Source: Cunninghamia lanceolata
Taxonomy: Eukaryota > Streptophyta > Pinopsida > Cupressales > Cupressaceae
Direction of reading: 5' to 3'
Assembly (NCBI GenBank): GCA_027924645.1
Contig: BSBN01000334.1
Coordinates: 6,993,501-7,057,500, forward strand
DNA length: 64,000 bases
Shown: positions 22,710 through 35,171 of the stretch, piece after piece
Layout of the letters: each line of letters opens with the position of its first letter
How positions within the stretch are numbered: the stretch's first letter is position 1
The notes under the pieces: model-generated
The model's database searches: none
What the model was told of the DNA's origin: nothing
Seen by the model: only the letters and a program-made list of their open reading frames with translations
Position numbers and translations under genes: made by a program

Positions 22710-23832
22710 TGCTTACAGTCTACCCTGAGCTAGAGATAAAACCCATTTCTCAAACAAATAACAATAAATAGAAATCATAACATCAACTATTGACAATGGA
22801 CACACACACAAGGAATCCGCATGCAAAATTCCTATTAAGGGGAAGAAGGGGGTTTCCTCTTTGGGGCAAAATAAAAACTCCCTTTATCATAGCTAACCAA
22901 ACATTCTCCAAACTCCCATTCATTCTCCCAAACTCCTAACACAACCAGCCACAACACCACCACCAACTCTAAAAAAACCCCAAAGGAGGCTCCCCACCCT
23001 ACTTAACACCACATGAGGGAAGCTCTCCACTTTCTTGGAGAGCAATTCGCTTTCCACACTCAACCCTCAAAAAATAAGCAAAGATTTAAAAAAAAAAAAA
23101 ACACATTACTTGCATACAATAATGACAATTAACAGATAATTAAAAATTTCACAAGAAAACATTCATAGCTTGGCTACCCAAGTTAGGATTAGCCCCACTA
23201 ATTTCACTAAAAAGATGTACAATCTAGTTTTCCAGCCAACAATCTAAACTCAAACCTTCAATTCTCTTCTAAAATCTTCATCTTTTCCAATTCAAGAAGC
23301 ATATAGCAGCCCCAAGAACCAAGAAAGATACAACACTTTTGATTTTCTAGGATGAAGAATGATTCACATTTCCCTCTTTTTAAAATAAGACCTTTTTCCC
23401 AACTCTTTACATTCCTCTCTCACAAAATAAAACAAAAACTTCTTTAATTCAAATAAACATACTAAAATAACACATACTTTACACACAAAACCCCACTACA
23501 AAATATATGAAATAATAAATAAATAATAGAGCATATGGATTTTGTCTCTAATTTCTTAAGGAACCTCAACCACTCTACCTACAAAATCTCATAGAACCAT
23601 CAATATTTTTTTAAATAAAACTTATAGCCGAAGCAATTAAACATTTATTTCTAACATTAAATCACATAATGTAACATATCAAAACTTAAATATTTATTTT
23701 TGTAGAAATCAAACATATAATCATTAGTATTTCATAACCCATTATTATACTAAATTAACATATTAATTTATTTGAATCAAATAAATATATAAATATCTAA
23801 TAGGAATTTAAAGCATTTATTTCCATAGTCAA

Positions 23833-23899
<67 letters not shown>

Positions 23900-23985
23900 T
23901 CTAGAGTCCATTACACACACACACATCTCAAAATATAAAAATCAAGCCAAAATATCTAGGATAAAACTAGCTAGGCCTCACATTC
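22710..23985 (-). repeat. Putative Ty3/gypsy 3' LTR
   Basis: On the minus strand the chromodomain remnant is followed by a purine tract (GGAGGGGGAGAA) and then TGTGAGGCCTAGCTAG, a typical LTR start at 23985. The far end is a guess, placed at TGCTTACAG (22710), which would give a CA terminus on the minus strand. The second LTR and the rest of the element are not in the window. Confidence 0.45.
23832..23899. repeat. (TAA)n microsatellite
   Basis: About 22 uninterrupted trinucleotide units inside the putative gypsy LTR. Confidence 0.95.
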
Positions 23986-23989
23986 TCCC

Positions 23990-24560
23990 CCTCCAGAATT
24001 AGGCTTCTTTGTGGAAGCTATAAAAAATATAATGAAACAAGGATTTCATCTTGACTATATCCTCCCAAGTAGTAGAAGACTCATCATAGGGGTCCCACTG
24101 GACCCTTACCTGATCCAGTTGTCATCCTCGTAGGGCTAGCATTTGTTGATCCAAGATGCGAACTAGTTCCAATGTTTGTTGTCCATCCTATCCCACCTTT
24201 AGAGCATCTCACTCCAATATATGAGAAGAATCTAGTACATACTTCTTAAGAAGACATACATGAAAAACATTGTGGATCTGAGACAAGCTGGGTGGAAAAG
24301 CTAAGTGATATGCAATTGGGCATATACTCTCTGGAATCTCAAAAGGGGCAATAAGTCTGTGTGACAACTTAGAGCCTTTTCCATAACAGATAGAGCTCTT
24401 ATGAGGTCGCACATGCAAGAAAACTCTCTCCCCAACCTGGAACTTTTGATCAACTCTCTTGATGTTAGACTATTGCTTCTATCAATCCTAACCTATATAT
24501 AACTGCTCATGAATCTGAATCACTTGTTGCTCCCATTTACATGTAAAAAGAGGGGTTTTA
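23990..24560 (-). pseudogene. Ty3/gypsy integrase C-terminus and chromodomain, remnant
   Basis: Minus-strand translation gives the conserved tail of chromovirus integrases: FQVGERVFLHVRP, KGSKLSHRLIAPFEIPE, and PPSLSQIHNVFHVCLLKKYV (24209-24450). A decayed chromodomain-like part follows: LVRILDQQMLALRG and VQWDPYDESSTTWED, near 24050-24180. In this family the module tethers integration to chromatin. A stop at 24209 separates the two parts, and upstream sequence (above about 24450) is broken by stops. No reverse transcriptase is preserved. Confidence 0.8.
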
Positions 24561-24848
24561 GTTTCAAGGGTAAATCCTCCTTTAACAACAAACATTCAAG
24601 GACATATCAATTGAGTTGAATCTCTACTAAGTGAGAGCATTCAACTAACAGGTTGAGCTATCACTTAGAACAATGTGGAAGCTCAAATGTTATCAATCAA
24701 TATCTCAATTTTGTTCTCAAATGCTTTTAAGACCCTACATATGCAAATCAATAAGCAAATTGATGAATTACGACAAATCCTTGTAGACTAAGATGAATGA
24801 CAAAGATTAATAACTGACCATTTTTTGAAGTTTAGAATGCAAAATAGT

Positions 24849-25190
24849 CGAGGACACCTCCACTAACACCCCTATCTAAGGTACGGTTTCCTATACAAAA
24901 TCTTGTTCTCCTCCCAACATTGATCTTCAATGCATTTTCTATTTCTGCCCCAGAAGATGTGTAGGACACCTCCACTAGCATCCTAGTCCAATGCTAGATG
25001 TTTTTCAGAGTGTCAGAAGCTCTTTAGATATTGATTATAACTGTCCAAATTGTTTCTTTGTTTGTGACTATGGAGGACACTACCACTAATGCCCATCTCC
25101 ATGCATTTCTTTTCTTTAGGGATTCAGAATCTGTGCACTGTCTTACTGTTCCCTACAACTCCACTCCATACAGATGCAGAATCTATAACC
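24849..25190. repeat. Three diverged 111-bp tandem units
   Basis: The core GAGGACACCTCCACTAA or a variant recurs at 24851, 24962 and 25073, exactly 111 bases apart, with weaker similarity between cores. Confidence 0.6.
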
Positions 25191-26198
25191 TGCAATTAGA
25201 AAGGAGTGTGGTTTGGGGTTGTGGTGTTTAGAGGCTTACCTAAATCAAGCCTCGGAGAGATATTCAAGTCTTCTAAACATCGTTGTAAGATAAAGAGTGT
25301 GTATCCCTACAGGATAAAGGCAAAAAAAAATGATAAATGATTCAAACACAAATAAATGTCACCTTAGAAGTGTAGATCTCACATAAATGAAGGCTCTTCA
25401 ATCACATGAGAAGATGAAGCTAAATCTGTAATGAAAAACACAACAACAATGCTCTGCTCTACAACAATGAATATCATGGATGCTCTAAAATCACAAGTTT
25501 TCATAAAGTTCACAATCATCTTCTAGACATCTTCTAGTTTGTAAATGAAAACATAAACATGCTTATATATGCAACTACAAACATTCCTACTAAGAATTTT
25601 GTAATTCAAAATTGAGATGACAGCATAGGACCTAAGTAACGGTCATAAAACTGACATTTGAATTTAGGGCTGACCCAAAATAGGGAAGGATTAGGGTGTT
25701 AGGACCCAAGTCCACCCTCCTAATTTTGGATAGGGTCTGTTTAAATGACATCCCCTAGGTCCTATTTGCCATAACACTCAGGGGTTTCCCATCATGATTT
25801 ACAATTAACATGCAAGATGCTTATAATGCATTCTAAGGATCCGGCCCGAGTTAAACCTTGAGAGGGAAAAGCCCCCAAGGGGACATTTTCTGACATAACA
25901 TTTATCCTCCACTTTAATGTATGTATAAATGTAAGGCCAATACATGCATTAAAGTATGGTCAGAGCACATCAAACACACCAAGCATGGTGAAGACACACC
26001 AAACACATTGAAGACAATAATAGACATGCAAAACATGGAGAAGACAATTACAATCATGTAAAACATGGAGAGGACAGCATTGAAGTCACACAAAACACAA
26101 CAAATACAGTGAATGTAGTGAATATTTCTTTTTCATTTTTCTCATATATATGAATCCAAATGCAAGTACATAGAAAGTAAACACACAACCCAAAATGC

Positions 26199-26405
26199 AA
26201 GAGGAGCTCATCGCCGCCAGTCTTGAAACTGTATAAAGGGAAATTGACACACAATACAAATATCAGAGTGTAGGAGGAGCTCATCATCACCAGTCTTGAA
26301 ACTACACTTGAGCACAAACATGCCATACAAATCTCAAATCATAGGATGAGGTCATCGCCACCAGTATTGAAACTATGCTTGGGAACAAACATGCCATACA
26401 CACAC
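26199..26405. repeat. Three roughly 71-bp tandem units
   Basis: GAGCTCATCGCCGCCAGTCT and variants recur near 26206, 26278 and 26348, each followed by TGAAACT and, in the last two, CAAACATGCCATACA. Confidence 0.7.
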
Positions 26406-27994
26406 ACATGGAAAATATGGAGAAAACACAACAAATAAGTGATGGAAGAAACCTATTTTTCGAGGTTTTCTACAATCTCAAGTACATTATAGGAACACAC
26501 AAATGATTGGGATTCACCACAACAAAAGTTGAAGACATGCCTAAGGGGGGATACACCAACCCTACTTGCTTGAAGGACTTTTAGAAATGATAGGATGTGT
26601 AATCTCCTCAAGAAATACACCATCCTCATCTCTACAGAGGGCTTAATGATTGTAATATAGAATAAAGATATGCACTCACTTAGAGATACAACATCCCGCC
26701 TTCGTAGAGGGCTTACAAGCATGCTTTGTTAATACCAAAATCATTAGAAAATTTACCTTATATATGCTCCCACCTTAATATGGTTGATATCGTGTACTGA
26801 TATCAAGCACATTAATGTAGGAAGAAAATGCACAAGGGAACATGAGGTCTCACAAAGCCCATGCCCCCAAAGGTGACATGTACTTTACGATCACCAAATG
26901 TTACAATATCCTACAAGAAGAGGTTAGAAATATTTCCATAAGATACCAACCATATCACATGATCAAAACAATGCATAAACATAATCACATCAAGAGTCAC
27001 AGTTACACTATGGATTCAGAACCCGATTATAACCGTGGGGCTATACCGCAGAGATCCCAGAACTGAGTGTAAGTAAGGTGAGATCCAAGATGAACAAAGT
27101 GCAAGGAGCAGCAATATTATTGTGGTTTGTTAGTGTGATAAAACATCATCAAAATATCACACGGAGTGATTCTACTAGCCATGCATTGGATAATATATAT
27201 CAACCCCGTCGTCATGTATGGAATAGGTCCATTTTTTGATTTCTCACTTGTTCCCCAAATTTTAAACCCAAAAAATTTCAAATTTTAGTGTATAAGAACT
27301 GGTACACAATCCCCTTAAGGGTATAATCATCACCTTGCCCCAATCTAGTCTTTTTCCAAAAGTTTTGAAGACTTAGGGACATTTTTATGAGTCTTTGTCA
27401 TCAAGTGTTTTTCATGTTCATTAATCCTTTGTTTCCCTGACTTATGTTCTTAAGTTCAAGAAATGGCTGACTTCCTGACTTCTCATTTGTGTCAGGGAGG
27501 TTCAAAGTTTTTGAAGGTTGCCATAATAGTTCAACAGATCCTTAGATTTTTTATGCATCTACCTTACTCATTGTCGGGAGTTTTCAAGTTTTGTGAACTC
27601 CTCATTAAAGTTCACGGTTCTGAATCTGTCTTGACTCCTAACTAGTTAGTGCCTTTGTAGTGTCTGTGTATTCTGATTTGATGGTTATTTTTCTTAGTTT
27701 TGAAGATATTGTCTGCTCATCAAATTACTCATGTGGTATGTAATGAGAATGTCTTTTCAGGAGTTATGAAATGCGATCTCAATCTTAAGAGTCATTTCTC
27801 AACGTTTAATATCAATGATCCATTAATTACCTCATAAATGACAAGTGTAACAGAGCTCACTAAGGTGGTAGCATGGCATTATCAAGTTTAAAAACCATCA
27901 TTACCTGCTACCATAATTAAATAAACCTGACCATAGAGAAAGGTGACGGTCTCTCTGAGTTTAGTCTTGCTTATCGATCAAGTCATTTTTTAGA

Positions 27995-28237
27995 ATGGGA
28001 CTTCCTGTGAGTAACGAAATTTGGGATGATGAGCCTATGCCTGTCCTACAACTTGATTTACATTGGCTTGAGAAGGAACATATTGAAATCATCTCTCAGT
28101 TGTACACAGTTGCTTGGATGGAGAAAACTAGTTATACTGAATACCATAGGGCAATTTCCGTCCTGGAGGAAGAAGAAGAAGATGCTGAGTTGCGCCAACT
28201 TTTTATTAAAATACACCTAGAATTGAGGGAAGTCTAA
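27995..28237 (+). CDS. Small ORF of unknown function (80 codons)
   Basis: ATG at 27995, stop at 28237, an acidic protein with an EEEEED cluster and a possible helical middle. Base composition is less AT-biased than its surroundings. I do not recognise the family. A 60-codon ORF at 27463-27645 upstream is similarly anonymous. Both may be exons of a decayed gene or leftovers of a mobile element; nothing in the sequence decides this, and chance is also possible. Confidence 0.2.
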   Translation: MGLPVSNEIWDDEPMPVLQLDLHWLEKEHIEIISQLYTVAWMEKTSYTEYHRAISVLEEEEEDAELRQLFIKIHLELREV

Positions 28238-30032
28238 TGCCACTTGTCTTGCATGCATGAAGTTCTTTTGTAATTAGTGATGGTAATCACAATTTTGATG
28301 TAACGTAATCATTTCCATTTTAAGGTCACTTTCTTGATAGTGGTTACTTAAAAAATACCATTTCGAATAGTTATAATTTTAGGGAGGCTTTGAAAAACTA
28401 TAAAGGGAAGGGCACCTTTTTTCGGTTGTCTATGAATAGGGGAAGGGGAGCAAGTTTATTCTATTTTATTTCCAGTTATATTTTTCTTAGCTCAGCATAT
28501 GTATCAAGGGATTGTAGAAACTTTGAGTTTAGTTATATTAAAGAAATGAAGAATTACTTACAGAACTTTGTGTCTCCTAGTATCTTCTATGATTGCAATT
28601 GTTCTTGTGTCAATTTGTCACCTATCTTCAATATTGCTTATGTTATGTTGGTATGTGTTAAGGAAGAATATAGTTGTATCTTTAAATTAATTCATGAGTG
28701 TTGGATAGGTCAGTTGTGTATCATTTATCTACATTCATTTCTTTCTAAAATCAATCATGCGCTTCTACTTCATGGTGATGGGTACATGTTAATGTACCTT
28801 TCCTACTTTCTGGTTAAAAGCACACCCCCATATTTTTATTCATTACATAGCCTAAGAGGAAGCTATACCTCTAAAATTTAGAGGAAGGTTGTTAGTCCAA
28901 TGGCAACTTCTCCAACTGTTAGTAACATTTATTCTTCTTCCTTGGCATTTTGAGTCATTTTTTGTATTTATTTTCGAAGGAAAAATCTATTCACTAACAT
29001 CACTGAAGGGACACATGGTCCGTATCAATATTATTTGTTTTTCATCATTCACCAGCTAGATAGAACCACTAGAAGAAGGTAAAAAAAATATCAAGAGAGG
29101 AGAACAAATTCCTTAGGGACAATCATGTAGGAGGGTGCCCCCAAGTCACCAGCCACAACACTATGTCTATAAGACACAAAACACAACAATGAAAATAGAG
29201 GAGAGGCAATATAGAAGAATGATGATACAAATAGGAGAGGGATCACAATAGAGGTGGTCTCTCGACATCCTTGAGCTTACAAGAGAATCAAGGGTTATCC
29301 TAGGAGGCCTAAACAACACATAACACATCATTCGGGAAACAAAACTTGGAGGTAAAGGGTTAGAAATACTTACTTGTAGGCACAACTGAACTAACATTTG
29401 TTCACAAGCAAATCATCATCTTCCCACTCATGAATGTTAGAACAAAGTGCGATATAAGGGTCAAGTGCCCAACTCTTATCATTATCTTTAAGTTCATCTT
29501 CATTAATCTCTTCGTTGTTTGTTTTAGTATTAGGTTGAATGTTTTGTTGTTGATTTGCATTTCATTAGGCAAAAGGTTGTCTTCTCTTACTCCTTTCTCT
29601 TGCTTGTCTATTCCTTCGTGTCTTACTATTTATCTCTTCAAAGGCAATGTTATGTTTTTCCATAGGAATTTACACATTATAAGAGGAAGCACCATGTTCA
29701 AATATCATTGATCTCGATGAAATGTTTTGTTGTTGATGAATACCTCACAATCCTTGTATGGATAGCAGAGGAGGAACCTCAGCATAAATACCATCTCTCC
29801 ATGGACGAGGTGAGTTATGAAACATTTCCTTATCCACTTCTATCATACCAATTATTTCATCATAGTCATAAAAATATTGGTTTACTCTTATTTCATTTTG
29901 TCATTTTCCTTTTGCTCTAAGTGGATCCTCGAGTGCATGTTGTTCTTCCCTTATTGTTTGTAAAGGAGGCCTGACCATTCTAGCTAGTTGTTTTGCTTTG
30001 TATTGTCTATATTCTAGGAAAGATTAGTGTCT
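28238..30032. other. Unassigned stretch
   Basis: No supported gene. A 163-codon frame at 28390-28881 is AT-rich and Phe/Tyr/Ser-rich, as expected by chance. Minus-strand translation of 29700-30030 contains open but unrecognised stretches next to the gypsy protease fragment and may be part of the same decayed element. Confidence 0.4.
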
Positions 30033-30587
30033 TCATGGCTCAGGGTTTCTATCAGGTCGTAGCCAAAAGTATTCAAGAGTAAAGTTCTTGACCTTAGCCA
30101 GAGGTTGATATGAATTACAACAGATAGTACATATCTCTCCATGCAAGGGGAATTTTACGCATTTTTGAATAGTTGAGGGGACAACATTCATAGCCTTAAG
30201 GCATGGATGTCCTAGTTTTACATGGAAGAGGTAGGATAAGGGGATAACATCAAATAATTGATCCATGGCTTTATCATATATTGAGACCAATAAGGTTACC
30301 TTCCCAAATCTATTCATCAAAGCTCCATTATGTGTTTTAATTCTCAAATCCGACGGTTCATAAGAATCTTGTACCAAATCATGTTTAAGAAGAAAATTAT
30401 CCATAACCACATTAGTCATGCAGTTAGGGTCTATAAGTGTTCCATGCACAACTCTTTCCATTATGTTCACTGTAATGTAAAGAGGCCCTTCAGTATCTAG
30501 CATTGCTTTGTCATGAGGGGGTATATGCACAAAGATCGAGGACCAAAAAGTTGCCACCATGGGAATTTTTTGTCCAAAAAAAGGCAA
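30033..30587 (-). pseudogene. Ty3/gypsy aspartic-protease region, remnant
   Basis: The 185-codon frame resembles the gag-pol protease region of gypsy elements: GPLYITVNIMERVVHGTLID (near 30430-30490) with the Asp of the active-site position, then IKTHNGALMNRFGKVTLLVS, then AMNVVPSTIQKCVKFPLHGE near 30130-30190, which corresponds to the conserved region after the protease. The family's usual DTG/DPGS active site reads DPN here, so it is probably not catalytic. No reverse transcriptase follows on the minus strand, so only this piece survives. Confidence 0.65.
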
Positions 30588-30596
30588 AATATGAGT

Positions 30597-30680
30597 GTGT
30601 TATAATGCACTTGCATTTTAAAATGCAAGTGCGTTATAATGCGCTTGCATTTTAAAATGCAAGTACATTATAATGTGAGC
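30597..30680. repeat. Two tandem palindromes
   Basis: A perfect 26-bp palindrome centred on CATTTTAAAATG lies at 30607-30632 and extends to about 40 bases with one mismatch. A second palindrome, with one or two mismatches, starts about 42 bases later (near 30650-30675). TTATAATG separates and flanks them. Confidence 0.85.
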
Positions 30681-30853
30681 ACGTTGTGATGCACTCACAT
30701 TTTTGTATTTCTTTAAAAGTGAAAAAAACTTCATTTTCTGCCATTACCCATGGCTAAAGAGTGAGTTTACAGAATACAACAAGGATGAAAGCATGAGTGC
30801 ATTCACGAAAAGTCTCTCTAGGCAAGTGCAAGGGAGAAATCAACATTTTCACG

Positions 30854-32900
30854 ATGTCACCTCACTGTGAAAGACATCATGAAGCAAATTTGGAGGGTCT
30901 AGAAGCTGAAGAAGGTAGGGTTTGTTTAGGTTTTATTAGTTTGAGAAGAATTTTTGACTTTTGCAATGTTTGATTAGTTTTTTATTTTCATTTACAGTTA
31001 ATGAGGAAAGAGAAAACCCAAATCCAGCTGAGGACAGTCAAAACAACCCCCAAACCCCTCCAAACCCTCAAAACCCATCTTCACGTCCTCACACTATAAG
31101 GGATACTCAAGAAAACTACCTAGTACAAATAGAAGAAAACAAAAGACATCTTCAAACTCTTATTCAAATGATAAACAATCCAAGTGCAAGCACCGATTGT
31201 AGGAGAGTGCTTGCGAATTTATTAGAGGAGATTATTTCCCATGCCAAATCAGCGACAAAATAAATCATTTAATTTCAAGACTATAGGGAGAGGTGTCGAA
31301 AGTACTATACTGACAAATTATCATATGAACAAGTGAGGAATGAAAAAATTACTAAATCTCAATTATGTGCACACTCTATTAATCCTAAAACTAGCCAAAG
31401 ATTAGAAGAAACTTGCAAATGGTTCCCTATTCATTGGTGTAGGAATGAATAAATATTCCAAAACTTTTGGGATAGATGGTACATGGTCTTTGATGAGTAC
31501 CCATGCAAAAAGGATGAGGTACCATAATATTTATTGAGGAAACTCCATTGCAAGTTCATCCTCAAGAAGATTCCCAATTATTTTGACATTTGAGAGTACC
31601 CAGGTAGAGGTGGTGGCTCTCCCCAAGATAGAGATGGAGCTCAGCGAGATGAAAACCATGTACCTAGACCCCTATTGAGGCTAGAATGTGTGTCACTTCC
31701 TTTGACTTTGAAGGAGAGTGTTGAGGTGGAGACATTACATTCGTTGACTACTCTAACATAGTCTCTAACACAAGATGCCGATGATCTTACCCAGGCTGAT
31801 GAGGGTGAGAGTAGTAGGTGTCATTTGTCCCCACATTTGTACAGTTCATGTAGGAACCTATGTGATTATGGGATGCAGAACGCATGACAGGACTCTTAGC
31901 AAGATGCTGCAATGCAGGGGCAATATCCAATGATGGAGACATCCATATTGGATGAGATTGTCCTCATTGATGATGTCTTACAACATACATTTCATAGTGA
32001 CTCTCAGGTAATTTTTTTACAAGTTTCATCTTGATTTAATATATTGTTATTTGAAATTTGTAATTAATTTTATATAACTATCTATATTATAAGTCAAAAA
32101 TAATGTATGTAATTGTCTGCACAATGAAATTCCAAGGTTGGATTCTTCATCCTGCCTCCATAAGCCATCCATTGACGGGTTACGAGAGGAGGCCAAGTCA
32201 GTAGGTTTGTAATTTATCACATGATCATTATTATTATACATATATCAATAGTAAGATTATTTTGTGACAATTTAATGATTTCAACAGGGAGCTTCACCAA
32301 CACCTCCACGGTTTCCTTGGTCCCCTGGACACAAAACCACTAGACTTATATGGAGGTAAATTCAACCATTCCTAATCATTATGCATCTAAATAATGTTAT
32401 GTATTTATTTTGGTCGAATAATCTTAAACTCTATTTTTAGATACTGAATATGGAGAGTCCTCATCTTCACGAGTCAGCATAGATAGGCATTGTTGTAGCC
32501 ATGATGTCTTCAAATCCTTTAATTGAGGTATGAGCCAATAACATGAAAATGTCATAATTTTGTTTTTATTGTTTTATATATTATGTCATTTGATGTACAT
32601 AAATGATATTTATGTTTAGTCAATTTTGCGTCTTGATGCTTCTCACAAAAGGTCACCACTCTAGCCCATCCAACTACGAACAAAGAGAGAAAAGATGATG
32701 GAGAGTGATCATTGGATGGTGGTAAGTGATCAATTAAATATGTGATGTTATATATTTCATGTTTTCTATATTAATGTGCATATTGTTTGATTGTATTAAT
32801 AGGTGGAGCATGATGAACATCTGTCAAGAAGGTCTACTTGATGGCAGAGAGAGGATGAGTCACTGATTGGCTCTCCATCTTCACAGTCAAGTAAGGGTCG
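30854..32900 (+). pseudogene. Multi-exon gene relic of unknown function
   Basis: ATG at 30854 starts a 61-base exon ending AAG|GTAGGG. A GT-AG intron (30915-30997) joins it in frame to an exon rich in Asn/Pro (NPNPAEDSQNNPQTPPNPQN), then a helical stretch (LQTLIQMINNPSASTDCRRV) to a stop at 31263. Beyond it another frame gives more protein-like sequence (SYEQVRNEKITKSQLCAHSI; HWCRNE; NFWDRWYMVFDEYPCKKDE) with stops. Plausible splice sites follow at 32007/32008, 32288, 32353 and further on. Conserved exon-intron layout suggests a host gene rather than a retroelement. I do not recognise the protein. It is certainly broken after 31263. Confidence 0.4.
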
Positions 32901-33130
32901 CTGATTATTTCATAAAAGTCCATAGGAAACTAGTTTTCGGGAATTTTTTGTATGCCTAGATGACTTTGTATACATACTTTTGTATGTTACCGATGTATAT
33001 TTTTGTATATGGCTATATATATTTGTTTGGACATGCCTATATGGGTTTGTATATAAAATAGATGTTATGTTCATGAGATTATGTATATGCTAGTTTATAT
33101 TAAATATTTAATTTGATGATCAATTATCAT

Positions 33131-35171
33131 TACAGGAATTTGGTTTTACAAGGGCCAATTACATTTGCTTGAAAGTTTATAAATCATTTTTGAATAATCC
33201 ATTTTGTGCATATCTTGCAATCATCACATTCTGTGAGATTGTGCATTTCTTTGAGGCATCATGTCAAATAGTTCATGCACCTTGTCTATGCTTCAAAACA
33301 ATCCATACACGTCTACAAGGGTAGCTGTAAATACAATATGTGACAAAATTCCTATATCCTTTATACTTTGATGGTTGTCCACACCATGTTCCCCAGATCC
33401 CATTTTGGCATACACAAGGAGGATGTTGGATAAGGTTGTGCAATTTGGTTTTATACTTGCCAATTGCACTTGGTTGAAATTTTCTTTTGTGCATTTGTGA
33501 AAGATTTCAAAGTGTTATGAAAACTCCATTTCATGCATATCTTGCAATTATTGCATTCCATGAGAAAACATTTCTTTGAGGCATCGTGTCAAACAGTTTA
33601 TGTTCCTTGTATATGCTTCCACACTTTGTATACATGTCTCGTAGGGTAGTTGCAACTACAACATTTAACAAAATTACTATATGCTTTATGCTTTGATGGA
33701 TGTCTATACTGTGTTGCAAAGATACTACTTCTAAGGTTTTGGAATTTGGCTTTACACCTACCAATTGCATTTGCTTGAAAGTTTCTAAAGCCTTATCAAA
33801 AAATCCATTTTGTTCATATATTGCAATCATTGCATTCCATGAGGTGACATTTCTTTGAGGAATCATGCCAAACCACTCACGTGCCTTGTCTATGCATCCA
33901 CACTTTGCATAAATGTCTTCGAGGGTAGTTGCAACTACAACATCTAACAAAATTCCCATATCTTTTATCCTTTGGTAAATGTCCATTTTGGCATAGGCAA
34001 GGATGATACTGGATAAGGTTATGGAAGTTTACTTTGCACTTGCCAATTGTATTTTATTGAAAGTTTATAAAGTCTTAGAAAAGGTTGTGGAATTTGGCTT
34101 TACATGTACCAATTGCATTTGCTTGGAAGTTTCTAATGTATTTTCAACAAATCTATTTTTTGCATATCTTGCAATCATTGCATCCCATGAGAGGACAACT
34201 CTTTGTGGTATTCTACCAAATAGTCTACATGCCTCGTCTATGCTTCTACACTTTGCATACATGTCTATAAGGGAAGATACAATTAAAACATGTGACAAAA
34301 ATCCTATATCCGTAATGCTTTGATGGTTGTCCATACGTTGTTCTAAAGATCCTATTTTGGTATAGATAGGGAGGATGCTGACAAAGGTTGTGGAATTTGT
34401 CTTTGCATGTTCCAATTGCATTTGCTTTAAAGTTTCTAAGGCCTTTTCACTAATCCACATGCCTTGTCTATGCTTCCACACTTTGCATACATGTCTACAA
34501 GGGCAACTGTAATTACAACATCTGATAAAATTCCTATATCATATTTTGGTAGAGATAGGGAGGATGCTAGCAAAGGCTGTGTAATTTATCTTTACATGTT
34601 CCAAATGCAATTACTTGAAAGTTTCTAAAGTCTTAAATTAAACAAATCCATTTTTTACATATCTTGTAACCATTGCACCCCATGAGAGGACATCTCTTTG
34701 TGGTGTTGTATCAAACAATCCACGTGCCTTGTCTATGCTTCCACACTTTCCATACATGTCAACAAGGGAAACTTTAATTCCAACATGTGACAAAATTCCT
34801 ATATTATTTATGCTTTGATGGTTGGCCATACGCTGTTCCAAAGATCCTATTTTGCTATAGACAGGGAGGATGCTGGCCAAGGTTGTGGAATTTGGCTTTA
34901 CACGTGCCAATGGCATTTGCTTGGAAGTTTCTAATTTTTTTTCAACAAATCCATTTTTTTCATATCTTACAATCATTGCATCCCATGAGAGGACATGTCT
35001 TTGTGGCATTCTATCAAACAATCTACATGCTTTGTCTATGCTTCTACACTTTGCATACATGTCTAGAAGGGAAACAACAATTACAACATGTGACAAAATT
35101 TTTATATCCTTTATGCTTTGATGGTTTTCCATATGTTGTTCCAAAGATCCTATTTCACAAGTTCTTTTCAT
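33131..35171 (-). pseudogene. PLS-type pentatricopeptide-repeat gene, decayed
   Basis: Minus-strand translation is a run of PPR motifs: LLDMYAKCRSIDKACRLFDR, MPQRHVLSWDAMI, GFVEKKLETSKQM, VKPNSTTLASILPVYSKIGS, repeated with a period of about 101 residues (303 bp), the length of one P-L-S triplet. Four to six triplets are visible. PPR proteins bind organellar RNA and take part in editing or processing. Here the frame is broken by stops and shifts (for example near 34640, 34480-34560, 34005-34060 and 33500-33530), there is no clear start with a transit peptide, and no E or DYW domain follows. The triplets are unusually alike, so part of the array probably arose by internal duplication. Confidence 0.8.

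Larger units (their letters stand above)
24600..27460. other. Unassigned intergenic DNA with short tandem repeats
   Basis: No gene recognised. Two minor tandem arrays are listed separately. The phrase ACATGGAGAAGACAA recurs around 26030-26070. Reading frames such as 26453-26722 (minus) show no family features. Confidence 0.5.

Noticed and set aside
26199..26405. CRISPR-like array
   Set aside because: Only three diverged units without uniform spacers, in a plant-type genome.
28390..28881. 163-codon open frame on the plus strand
   Set aside because: AT-rich, Phe/Tyr/Ser-rich, no family likeness and no leader; a chance frame is the better explanation.
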